Assembly (NCBI GenBank): GCA_030589175.1 | Contig: JAUUWJ010000007.1 | Coordinates: forward strand, 1 to 12,725 | Reading direction: 5' to 3' | Source: Actinomycetes bacterium | Lineage (GTDB): Bacteria; Actinomycetota; Aquicultoria; SURF-47; JAUUWJ01 | Length of the DNA stretch: 12,725 nt | Shown here: positions 7,218 to 12,725 of the stretch, one piece after another | How positions within the stretch are numbered: position 1 is the first letter of the stretch | Layout of the letters: each line of letters opens with the position of its first letter | Translations under genes and position numbers: made by a program | Notes under the pieces: model-generated | Told to the model about the DNA's origin: nothing | What the model saw: only the letters and a program-made list of their open reading frames with translations | Database searches by the model: none

Positions 7218-7239
7218 AAACTATAATTAAAAATAGTTT
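7218..7239 (+). repeat. AT-rich hairpin between direct repeats, sepF-proC spacer
   Basis: The inverted repeat AAACTAT (7218-7224) / ATAGTTT (7233-7239) has an 8-nt loop. It lies between two copies of TAGCAACC (7205-7212 and 7242-7249). No T-run follows, so it is not a typical intrinsic terminator. It is 33 bp past the sepF stop. Confidence 0.4.
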
Positions 7240-7287
7240 GTTAGCAACCAATAATAGAACTATTCACATCTTCACACTAAGCTAGAT

Positions 7288-7309
7288 ATCTATAATACTT
7301 ATTGTAGAT
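7288..7309 (+). promoter_or_regulatory. -10 box inside an inverted repeat upstream of proC
   Basis: A perfect TATAAT (7291-7296) sits within a 22-bp dyad, 9 paired positions with one G-T and a 4-nt loop (ATCTATAAT against ATTGTAGAT). It lies 16 bp before the proC start. No convincing -35 is found 17 bp upstream. If this is the proC promoter, the dyad could be an operator or a leader hairpin. AAGGTG (7316-7321) is the ribosome binding site. Confidence 0.4.
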
Positions 7310-7325
7310 AACGTCAAGGTGAAAA

Positions 7326-8138
7326 ATGATAATAAAGACCAAGTCTCAAATTACATTTGTCGGCGGCGGCAAAATGGCCGAGGCAATATTTGCCCATTTA
7401 ATTGCTAAAGATGTTCTTATTCCTCAAGAGATAAATGTACTAGATATTAGTGATAGTCGTTTGGATTATCTGTATAAAACATACGGAGTAAAAACGGCTT
7501 ATTCAACAGCCAGTGCAATAGACTCTGACGAACCGATTATTCTGGCCGTAAAACCTCAAGACATGGAGACGGTTCTAAAAGAAATAAGCAAGAAGCTTGT
7601 AAAAAACCTTGTTATATCGATTGCCGCTGGAATTAAGACTGAATATATTGAAAAGTATCTACCTAATGCTAGAATTGTTCGAGCAATGCCTAATTCCGCC
7701 GCTTTGGTGGGTAGCGCAATTTCAGCTCTTAGCAGAGGGAGTAAGGCATCTAAGGAAGATCTGGAAGCAGCCAAAGAGATTTTTGCGACCATAGGAGAAG
7801 TAATTGAAGTTAAAGAAGATTTACAAGATTCGATTACGGCTCTTAGCGGAAGCGGGCCGGCTTACTTTTTCTATCTGACTGAGCTATTGGAAGAGGCTGG
7901 GGTTTCTATCGGACTAAGTAAAGAGAATAGCCAAAAACTGGCGACTCAAACTGCTATAGGAGCAGGTGAATTGCTTGAAACGGGAAAATCACCAAAAGAA
8001 TTGCGAAAAATGGTTACGTCACCCGAGGGAACTACCGAAGCGGCTATTAAGTCATTTGAAGAGTCAAAATTGTCAAATATAGTAAAAAAAGCAGTTCAAA
8101 AAGCTCATGAAAGGTCAAGAGAGCTAAGCAAATCATGA
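7326..8138 (+). CDS. proC: Pyrroline-5-carboxylate reductase
   Basis: ProC reduces 1-pyrroline-5-carboxylate to L-proline with NAD(P)H, the last step of proline synthesis, in the cytosol. It has 270 residues, the family length. The N-terminal Rossmann motif is FVGGGKMAEAI (11-21), followed by LAVKPQ (73-78), VRAMPNSAALVG (118-129) and the dimerisation/active domain with ALSGSGPAYFFYLTELLEEAGVSIGL (172-197) and LRKMVTSPEGTTEAAI (226-241). MPNSAALVG replaces the commoner MPNTPALVG, a mild variation. The ATG at 7326 follows AAGGTG with a 4-nt gap. It lies between sepF and yggT, the position it has in the yggS-proC-yggT-yggU arrangement of Proteobacteria. It ends in TGA, 14 bp before yggT. Confidence 0.96.
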   Translation: MIIKTKSQITFVGGGKMAEAIFAHLIAKDVLIPQEINVLDISDSRLDYLYKTYGVKTAYSTASAIDSDEPIILAVKPQDMETVLKEISKKLVKNLVISIAAGIKTEYIEKYLPNARIVRAMPNSAALVGSAISALSRGSKASKEDLEAAKEIFATIGEVIEVKEDLQDSITALSGSGPAYFFYLTELLEEAGVSIGLSKENSQKLATQTAIGAGELLETGKSPKELRKMVTSPEGTTEAAIKSFEESKLSNIVKKAVQKAHERSRELSKS

Positions 8139-8152
8139 TAGAATGAAGACTT

Positions 8153-8419
8153 ATGAATTACGCGATAATAAATTTATTAAGAATAATTATAGATATATTG
8201 CAGTTGATTGTATTTGCCCACATAATCTTGAGCTGGATAAGAGGGGCGAATGAAACTCTTGAGCAAATCGCTCAAGTTGTTGACCAGCTCGTAGAGCCTA
8301 TCTTTAGACCTTTAAGGAAAATCGTACCTACTGTAAGTTTGGGCGGAATGGGTCGTCTTGACCTCACCCCGCTGGTTGCTATTATTGGGTTGTCTATTAT
8401 CAGTGGAGCCTTACCTTAA
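8153..8419 (+). CDS. yggT: YggT/YlmG-family membrane protein
   Basis: This small integral membrane protein has 88 residues. Two hydrophobic segments (about 5-28 and 69-86) flank a loop with the family motif VEPIFRPLRKIVP (47-59). D70 in RLDLTPLVAIIGL is also typical. The family is widespread; Bacillus YlmG and chloroplast YlmG relatives have been tied to division and nucleoid or septum placement, but its molecular activity is not established. It starts 14 bp after proC, with only a weak purine-rich site (GAATGAAGA) before ATG, so it is probably translated from the proC message. divIVA follows, matching the Gram-positive ylmG-(ylmH)-divIVA order, but ylmH is absent. Confidence 0.9.
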   Translation: MNYAIINLLRIIIDILQLIVFAHIILSWIRGANETLEQIAQVVDQLVEPIFRPLRKIVPTVSLGGMGRLDLTPLVAIIGLSIISGALP

Positions 8420-8422
8420 TTC

Positions 8423-8451
8423 TTGATATACAAATTTCTATGGGTGATAAT
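8423..8451 (+). promoter_or_regulatory. Candidate promoter for divIVA
   Basis: TTGATA (8423-8428) and GATAAT (8446-8451) each match the sigma70 consensus at five of six positions and are 17 bp apart. The start would be near 8458, giving a short leader that includes the AGGAGA ribosome binding site (8465-8470). This suggests divIVA can be expressed apart from the upstream genes. Confidence 0.5.
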
Positions 8452-8474
8452 GGAAGGCAAAACGAGGAGACTAT

Positions 8475-9422
8475 ATGAAGATAACGCCACAGGATATTCA
8501 TCATAAAGAGTTCAAGCGCACAATGCGCGGCTATAGCGAAGAAGAAGTAGACATTTTTCTAGACGAAATAGCCGAAAATTTTGAAAAACTTTACAAACAG
8601 AATCATACAAACGAAGAAGATATAAATAAACTTAAAGATAAGCTCAAAACTTATGAAAAAATGGAGCTAACTCTTCAAAATACTCTCTTAACTGCTCAAA
8701 AGAGCGCTGAAGATGTTCAAGAGAATGCGAAAAAGGAAGCTGCTGAAGTTAAGAGAAACGCGACTCTGGGTGCAAAGAACGTTATGAGTAAAGCGGAGAA
8801 ACAAAAACAGTTATTTAGTGAAACATTTTCAAAGATTAAGAGTTTACAGGGCGAGTTTAAAATAAAGATCAAGAACAACATAGAAAACTTGCTTGCTAAG
8901 CTTGATCAAATGGATTCACAGGAAAGGGACTTGATACAACAGATTGAGAAGGAATTTGAAAATATTCCAGAAATTGAGGTTCTTGAAACCGAAGAAGAGC
9001 CAGTATCTGAGATTCCAAAAACAAAAAAGACTGAACCGGAAAAGCCTAGTGAAAAAAGTGAAAAAAAGAAAGAGCTGGTAAAAGTAGGGGCTCAAAAAGA
9101 GGCAGCGCAGAAAGAAAGTGTAGACACAACGTCTGCGGTAAAAGCCGACGCGTCTAAGAGTGATATTGCAAGCGAAGCAGAAATCGATGCTTTTCTAGAG
9201 CAAGAAGAGCAAGTAAGTACGAGCAATGATGAAAAAAAAGGAATAATGAGTAGATTATTCAATAGGAAAGAAACGGCAGACAATGATTCTAAAGAAGAAA
9301 AAGCGGAAAAAAAAGCCGAAGTTAAAGTAAAAGCAAAGAGTGCAAAAGCAAAGAATAAAAAGAGTAAGAAAAAAAAGAAAGAAAAGAAAAAGAATACCGA
9401 GGAAATAACGGAGGCTGGTTAG
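8475..9422 (+). CDS. divIVA: DivIVA-domain protein with Lys-rich tail
   Basis: DivIVA is a coiled-coil protein that senses curved membrane at septa and poles and recruits partners for division or polar growth. It has 315 residues. The N-terminal membrane-binding domain is unmistakable: ITPQDIHHKEFKRTMRGYSE (3-22) then EEVDIFLDEIAENFEKLY (23-40). A long heptad-rich coiled coil covers about 33-165. The C-terminal half is low-complexity: acidic/Pro-rich 166-200, then alternating Ala/Lys/Glu, a short segment KKGIMSRLFNRKE (254-266), and a Lys/Ala tail (276-308) with runs of lysine. The protein is about twice the length of Bacillus DivIVA (164) and closer to actinobacterial Wag31-type proteins. 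Met17 replaces the membrane-inserting Phe17 of Bacillus. AGGAGA lies 4 nt before the ATG. Confidence 0.93.
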   Translation: MKITPQDIHHKEFKRTMRGYSEEEVDIFLDEIAENFEKLYKQNHTNEEDINKLKDKLKTYEKMELTLQNTLLTAQKSAEDVQENAKKEAAEVKRNATLGAKNVMSKAEKQKQLFSETFSKIKSLQGEFKIKIKNNIENLLAKLDQMDSQERDLIQQIEKEFENIPEIEVLETEEEPVSEIPKTKKTEPEKPSEKSEKKKELVKVGAQKEAAQKESVDTTSAVKADASKSDIASEAEIDAFLEQEEQVSTSNDEKKGIMSRLFNRKETADNDSKEEKAEKKAEVKVKAKSAKAKNKKSKKKKKEKKKNTEEITEAG

Positions 9423-9430
9423 CTTCAGGT

Positions 9431-9724
9431 ATGACTTTTGAAGATAAAGATGGCGGAGTATTATTTTCTGTGATGCTCACGGTCAGGGCATCAAAGGCAA
9501 TGCTTAGCGGCACTGACCGAGATTTTGTCCGCATAAAAGTGTGCTCACCCCCCATTGAAAATAAAGCAAATGTTGAGTGTATAGAAGTATTGTCCAAAAT
9601 TTTTAGTATTGCCAAGTCTGGAATCAAGATTATTAAGGGTCATAAGAGCAGAAGAAAAAAGATATATATAGACGGTATTGATGCTAAAAGAGCAAGTCAA
9701 ATCTTACACGAACACATTATTTAA
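9431..9724 (+). CDS. yggU: DUF167/UPF0235 (YggU-family) protein
   Basis: This 97-residue protein belongs to the YggU/DUF167 family, small alpha/beta proteins of unknown biochemical role. The family motif VCSPPIENKANVECIEVLSK (37-56) matches the usual APPxxGKAN pattern with E replacing G in the GKAN step. Next comes IIKGHKSRRKKIYIDGI (67-83), corresponding to the GxxSRxK signature. The N-terminal strand VMLTVRASKAMLSG (14-27) replaces the usual PxAs motif. It begins 8 bp after the divIVA stop. The only purine-rich site, GGAGG at 9411-9415, is 15 nt away, so translation may be coupled to divIVA. It is the last gene of the compact block. Confidence 0.88.
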   Translation: MTFEDKDGGVLFSVMLTVRASKAMLSGTDRDFVRIKVCSPPIENKANVECIEVLSKIFSIAKSGIKIIKGHKSRRKKIYIDGIDAKRASQILHEHII

Positions 9725-9725
9725 A

Positions 9726-9894
9726 ATCGTTGTTCGACCTTCGAACTTCGTTGGTCGAAAACAATTCTTTGTATAATTTACATCTTAATATTCGAATAAT
9801 GTAAACGATAACTTTTTAATTATTAGTGTTTTGTTATCCAATAATCATTTATCGATATGTCTCCAACAACCATCAACCAAGTTCGAACAACGAT
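9726..9894. repeat. 169-bp structured spacer element with 12-bp terminal inverted repeats
   Basis: The ends are perfect 12-bp inverted repeats: ATCGTTGTTCGA (9726-9737) and TCGAACAACGAT (9883-9894). The homology extends imperfectly inward (GAACTTCGTTGGT against GAACTTGGTTGATGG). Three more dyads lie inside: TTCGACC/GGTCGAA (9733-9759), TTTACAT/ATGTAAA (9777-9805) around the palindrome TATTCGAATA, and GATAAC/GTTATC (9807-9838). No open reading frame is credible. It starts just after the yggU stop, and 9895-9990 is plain AT-rich sequence. It could be a miniature mobile element, a structured RNA, or a transcription end region; there is no clear T-run for an intrinsic terminator. Confidence 0.55.
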
Positions 9895-9996
9895 GATTAT
9901 TTATTTTTTACTTCGTAGTTTTTCATTTATAGTTTTTATTTATTAGCTTAGTTAGTTTATCTGATCTTGGCTAATTAAGTGAACAATAACTTGATA

Positions 9997-10005
9997 TGAT
10001 ATAAT
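9997..10005 (+). promoter_or_regulatory. Extended -10 promoter for galU
   Basis: TGATATAAT (9997-10005) is a perfect extended -10 (TGn then TATAAT). No consensus -35 is seen 17 bp upstream (AAGTGA), which fits the extended -10 class. The start would be near 10012, with an 18- to 20-nt leader holding AAGGAG (10019-10024), 6 nt before the TTG start of galU. Confidence 0.6.
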
Positions 10006-10030
10006 TTACTCCTACTTTAAGGAGAGTTTT

Positions 10031-10921
10031 TTGAAAGCAGTTATTCCGGCAGCCGGCCATGGAACAAGGTTGCTTCCGGCGACAAAAGCACAACCCAAAG
10101 AGATGTTGCCGATTGTCGATAAGCCGGCTATTCAATATGTTGTCGAAGAAGCCGTAAATTGCGATATTGACAATATATTGATCATTACCGGCCGAGGCAA
10201 AAGAGCAATTGAAGACCATTTTGATCGCCATATAGAACTGGAAGTGTCTTTAAAAGAAGAAAACAAACACGAATACTTAGAGCAGATAAGGAATATTTCA
10301 GACTTAGCGGACATCCATTACACGCGTCAGAAAGAAACTAAGGGCTTGGGCCATGCGATAAGCTGTGCTAGTAAATTCGTTGGAGACCAGCCCTTTCTTG
10401 TTTTACTTGGTGACACCATAAGTATGGGAGACGAACCTTGTAGCAAGGAACTGCTTGATGCTTATAAAAAATATGAGACTATAATAATCGGCGTTGAGAA
10501 AATACCCCTAGAGCTTGCTAACAGGTAAGGAATAGTCGCGGGTAAAGAAGTATCAGAAGGTGTTTTAAAAATTGAGAGCTTGGTGGAAAAACCTAAACCC
10601 GAAGAAGCACCTTCGGATCTGGCGGTATTTGGACGCTATATTTTAACAAGTGACGTTTTTGAAGCAATTGACAAAACAAAACCAGGAAAAAATGGAGAAA
10701 TTCAACTAACGGATGCCTTAGCAAGTATGTTGCCGGAGAAAAACATGTATGCGGTAGAAGTACATAGCGAACGATATGATACAGGAAGCAAGATAGATTG
10801 GCTAATTGCTAATATTGAAGTTGCTTTAAAAAGAAGCGATCTGCAAGCCGATTTAATAGAGTATTTAGGACAGTTAAAGTTAGATATTCAAAAAAAGAAA
10901 GTTAAACAATATTCTGCCTGA
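10031..10921 (+). pseudogene. galU: UTP-glucose-1-phosphate uridylyltransferase, interrupted by in-frame TAA
   Basis: GalU makes UDP-glucose from UTP and glucose-1-phosphate for envelope glycans. Codons 1-165 carry the nucleotidyltransferase loop PAAGHGTRLLPATKAQPKEM (6-25), IVDKPAIQYVVEEAV (28-42), KGLGHAI (104-110) and LLGDTI (125-130). Codon 166 (10526-10528) is TAA, where the family has Tyr (ANR-stop-GIVAG against the usual YGIV). The same frame then continues without further damage: LVEKPKPEEAPSDLAVFGRY, GEIQLTDA, YDTGSKIDWL, ending at TGA 10919-10921. The total of 296 codons is normal family length. TAT or TAC to TAA is one substitution. The gene begins with TTG, fixed by AAGGAG 6 nt upstream. 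It is either a recent nonsense pseudogene, a sequencing error, or a case of readthrough; a 165-residue product would lack the sugar-binding half. Confidence 0.9.
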
Positions 10922-10924
10922 TTT

Positions 10925-11041
10925 ATCCCGCACCAACCCAGCACCTTTTGTTCAAGCTTTGTTCAGCAATATACAGATGATTTGCATCAAAATATTTAAT
11001 AAAATAACTTTATGATTTTAAGGTGCTGGGTAGTACGGGAT
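10925..11041. repeat. 117-bp element with terminal inverted repeats after galU
   Basis: The left arm 10925-10947 and the right arm 11020-11041 are inverted copies. They share perfect ATCCCG/CGGGAT ends and a perfect 12-bp ACCCAGCACCTT/AAGGTGCTGGGT, with a few differences in the 4-5 bases between. The 72-bp centre is AT-rich and contains the direct repeat TTTGTTCA (10947-10954, 10958-10965). It starts 4 bp after the galU stop. It may be a miniature inverted-repeat element or a large 3' stem-loop. Confidence 0.6.
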
Positions 11042-11055
11042 GTTCGCTTCTAAAT

Positions 11056-11090
11056 GGCGCTACAATTTTATTTTGTCTTATTGTAGGGCT
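11056..11090 (+). other. Hairpin upstream of ileS
   Basis: CTACAAT (11060-11066) pairs with ATTGTAG (11080-11086) around a 13-nt loop rich in T. After one mismatch, GGC/GCT outside it extends the pairing. It overlaps a possible promoter: TTGTCT (11073-11078), 16 bp, then a perfect TATAAT (11095-11100). Which of the two is functional cannot be told from sequence. Confidence 0.35.
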
Positions 11091-11100
11091 CCATTATAAT
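11073..11100 (+). promoter_or_regulatory. Possible promoter for the ileS leader
   Basis: TTGTCT (4/6 match to -35) and perfect TATAAT (11095-11100) are 16 bp apart. The start would fall near 11107, just before the intrinsic terminator at 11113-11150, so a transcript from here would meet that hairpin at once. No better promoter is seen between the terminator and the ileS ATG. Confidence 0.4.
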
Positions 11101-11112
11101 TATATATACTTG

Positions 11113-11150
11113 AAAAATCCTTCTTGCCTATAGACAAAGAGGGGTTTTTT
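11113..11150 (+). terminator. Intrinsic terminator upstream of ileS
   Basis: AAAAATCCTTCTTG (11113-11126) pairs with the segment from 11135 to 11149 (CAAAGAGGGG then T-run), with one bulged A and two G-U pairs, around an 8-nt loop. Six T residues (11145-11150) close it. The A-tract/T-tract pairing makes it potentially bidirectional. It lies 38 bp before the ileS ATG. It either ends galU transcripts or acts as an attenuator in an ileS leader. Confidence 0.7.
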
Positions 11151-11188
11151 ATTGAATATGTTATTTGTAATATCGGATAGGAACTAAT

Positions 11189-12725
11189 ATGGAGCTAAAA
11201 GACACCTTAAATTTACCAAAAACTTCTTTTCCCATGAAAGCCAATCTAGCTCAACGTGAGCCTGAGATTTTGGAAATGTGGGAAAAGCAAGATATATACA
11301 AAAAGGTTCTTGAAGCAGGGAAGGGAAAGCCTGATTTTATACTGCATGATGGTCCTCCTTATGCAAACGGAGACATTCATGTTGGCCATACGCTTAACAA
11401 GGTTCTAAAAGACATAATTGTCAAATACAAGTCGATGAGGGGGTTTAGAGCTCCTTTTGTGCCGGGATGGGATACTCATGGCCAACCTATTGAGCATAAT
11501 GTTATTAAAACTTTAGGAAAAAAACGCGCTTCAATAACTCCTCTTGAATTGAGAAAACTGTCTTACGATTACGCAATGAAATTTTTCAAGAGGCAGCGAG
11601 ACGAATTTAAGAGACTAGGCGTACGGGGAGACTGGGGAAATCCTTATCTCACAATGGATCCCGTGTATGAAGCGACTAACATCGAGATATTCGGCTCACT
11701 TTTTGAGAAAGGAATGATATATAAAGGCAGAAAGCCAATCCACTGGTGTTACAGTTGCGAAACAGCGCTCGCTGAAGCAGAAATTGAGTATCACGAGGAA
11801 CGTTCTCCTTCAATTTATATCAAGTTTAAAATAAAAGATGATAAAGGTAAGCTTGCTGTTTCAAAAGATGTTAGCTTTATGGTTTGGACAACAACGCCTT
11901 GGACTCTTCCGGCAAATGTTGCGCTGGCCATTGATCCTGAAGGGCAATATTTACTTGTAGAAAGCAAGGGAGAGCATTTAATAATTCTTAAAGATTTGGC
12001 CGAGGAAGTCTTCAGTGAGCTAGAGAGACCTTATAGAAAAGTAAAAGAATATATAGGTAAGGAATTGGAGGCAATTGTTGTAAGCCATCCTTTATTTGAT
12101 AAGAATTCAATTGTTGTTCCGGCTGATTTTATATCTCATGAACAAGGTACCGGCGTGGTTCATATCGCTCCCGGGCATGGTCAAGAGGATTATTTGATCG
12201 GTCTAAAGTATAAATTGCCTATGCCCATGCCTGTTGATGATAGAGGCATTTTTACATCTGAGGCTGAGCGTCTTGAGGGACAGAGCATATTCGAAGGCAA
12301 TAAGAGTATCACGGAAGATTTGAAAAAGAGAAAGCTGCTTTTAAAGTTGTCCTTTATCGAACATTCTTATCCTCATTGCTGGCGTTGCCGAAAACCGGTG
12401 ATTTTTCGTGCAACTGAACAATGGTTTATCTCAATGGACAAAACTTCTTTAAGGGCAGAAGCGCTTAAAAGGATTAAAGAAGTAGATTGGATTCCCGGCT
12501 GGAGCCAAGGTCGAATTGAAGCAATGGTGAGCGAGCGCCCAGATTGGTGCATATCGAGACAAAGAAACTGGGGGGTTCCTCTGCCGGTATTCATCTGCAA
12601 AGACTGCGATGAAAGTTTAGTCAGTAACGAGATAATTAAGGCGGTTAAGGATCTTTTTGAAAAAGAAGGCGCTGACTCTTGGTATGAGAAAGAAGCAAAA
12701 GATATATTGCCGGCCGGAACAAAGT
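11189..12725 (+). CDS. ileS: Isoleucyl-tRNA synthetase (partial, 3' end outside window)
   Basis: IleS charges tRNA-Ile and edits misactivated valine. The first 512 codons are visible. They include DGPPYANGDIHVGHTLNKVL (54-73) with the class I HIGH-type motif HVGH (64-67), PGWDTHGQPIEHNV (92-105, with Q where L is usual), RLGVRGDWGNPYLTMDP (142-158), and the CP1 editing domain motifs VWTTTPWTLPANVAL (232-246) and GTGVVHIAPGHGQEDY (320-335). RPDWCISRQRNWGVPLPVF (450-468) follows. The KMSKS loop and anticodon-binding domain lie beyond the right edge. The ATG at 11189 follows a weak AGGAA (11179-11183), and MELKDTLNLPKTSFPM is a typical bacterial IleS start. divIVA-ileS proximity is the Gram-positive arrangement; here yggU and galU lie between. 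No T-box leader was convincing. Confidence 0.96.
   Translation, partial: MELKDTLNLPKTSFPMKANLAQREPEILEMWEKQDIYKKVLEAGKGKPDFILHDGPPYANGDIHVGHTLNKVLKDIIVKYKSMRGFRAPFVPGWDTHGQPIEHNVIKTLGKKRASITPLELRKLSYDYAMKFFKRQRDEFKRLGVRGDWGNPYLTMDPVYEATNIEIFGSLFEKGMIYKGRKPIHWCYSCETALAEAEIEYHEERSPSIYIKFKIKDDKGKLAVSKDVSFMVWTTTPWTLPANVALAIDPEGQYLLVESKGEHLIILKDLAEEVFSELERPYRKVKEYIGKELEAIVVSHPLFDKNSIVVPADFISHEQGTGVVHIAPGHGQEDYLIGLKYKLPMPMPVDDRGIFTSEAERLEGQSIFEGNKSITEDLKKRKLLLKLSFIEHSYPHCWRCRKPVIFRATEQWFISMDKTSLRAEALKRIKEVDWIPGWSQGRIEAMVSERPDWCISRQRNWGVPLPVFICKDCDESLVSNEIIKAVKDLFEKEGADSWYEKEAKDILPAGTK

Noticed and set aside
9726..9894. Integron attC site or CRISPR repeat
   Set aside because: There is no integrase, no attC core-site pattern and no regularly spaced repeated units. 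The inverted repeats occur once.
10031..10921. Alternative genetic code with TAA sense, to explain the galU stop
   Set aside because: TAA ends dnaK, ftsZ, phoU, yggS and others at their natural family lengths, and TGA and TAG also end genes, so the code is standard.
10925..11150. T-box riboswitch upstream of ileS, suggested by GGGTAGTACGGG and a downstream terminator
   Set aside because: The T-box core AGGGTGGNACCGCG is not matched, no Stem I with an Ile specifier could be drawn, and the candidate segment is better explained as the right arm of the 117-bp inverted repeat.
12373..12600. Minus-strand open frame of 75 codons at the right end
   Set aside because: It lies within the ileS coding region on the opposite strand and shows no family motif.

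Overview
The window is an AT-rich stretch of bacterial chromosome that reads with the standard bacterial code: TAA, TAG and TGA all end genes. The DnaK lacks the insertion of about 23 residues found near residue 75-95 of diderm (Gram-negative) DnaK. The cell-division genes follow the monoderm order ftsZ-ylmD-ylmE-sepF-ylmG-divIVA-ileS. Together with the family of short GC-rich hairpin repeats between genes, this suggests a monoderm-type or Patescibacteria/CPR-like organism. The phylum is an inference, because no rRNA is present.

Layout. On the minus strand, dnaK (2420-540) is followed by the 5' part of grpE (402 to the left edge). A dispersed hairpin repeat lies between them. A divergent promoter region (2421-2707) separates this chaperone unit from ftsZ. 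The rest is on the plus strand: ftsZ, pgeF (ylmD), a broken 3' remnant of pstB, intact phoU, yggS (ylmE), sepF, proC, yggT (ylmG), divIVA, a DUF167/YggU gene, galU with an in-frame stop codon, and the first 512 codons of ileS.

How the genes fit together. FtsZ, SepF, DivIVA and probably YggT belong to division and polar/septal growth. PgeF is a peptidoglycan quality-control enzyme. YggS and ProC cover PLP homeostasis and proline synthesis. GalU would make UDP-glucose for envelope glycans. The order merges the Gram-positive ylm cluster with the yggS-proC-yggT-yggU block best known from Proteobacteria.

Points of most interest. (1) galU is complete except for TAA at codon 166, where the family has Tyr. 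(2) A pstB remnant, truncated at its 5' end and shifted by one base in a G6 run, is still ATGA-coupled to an intact phoU. (3) A hairpin repeat of about 50 bp occurs twice, in opposite orientations, each copy between short locus-specific direct repeats. (4) Two intergenic spacers have long terminal inverted repeats (9726-9894 and 10925-11041). (5) A strong intrinsic terminator sits directly upstream of ileS with no clear promoter after it. I found no CRISPR array, tRNA, rRNA, transposase or wholly unknown protein-coding gene.
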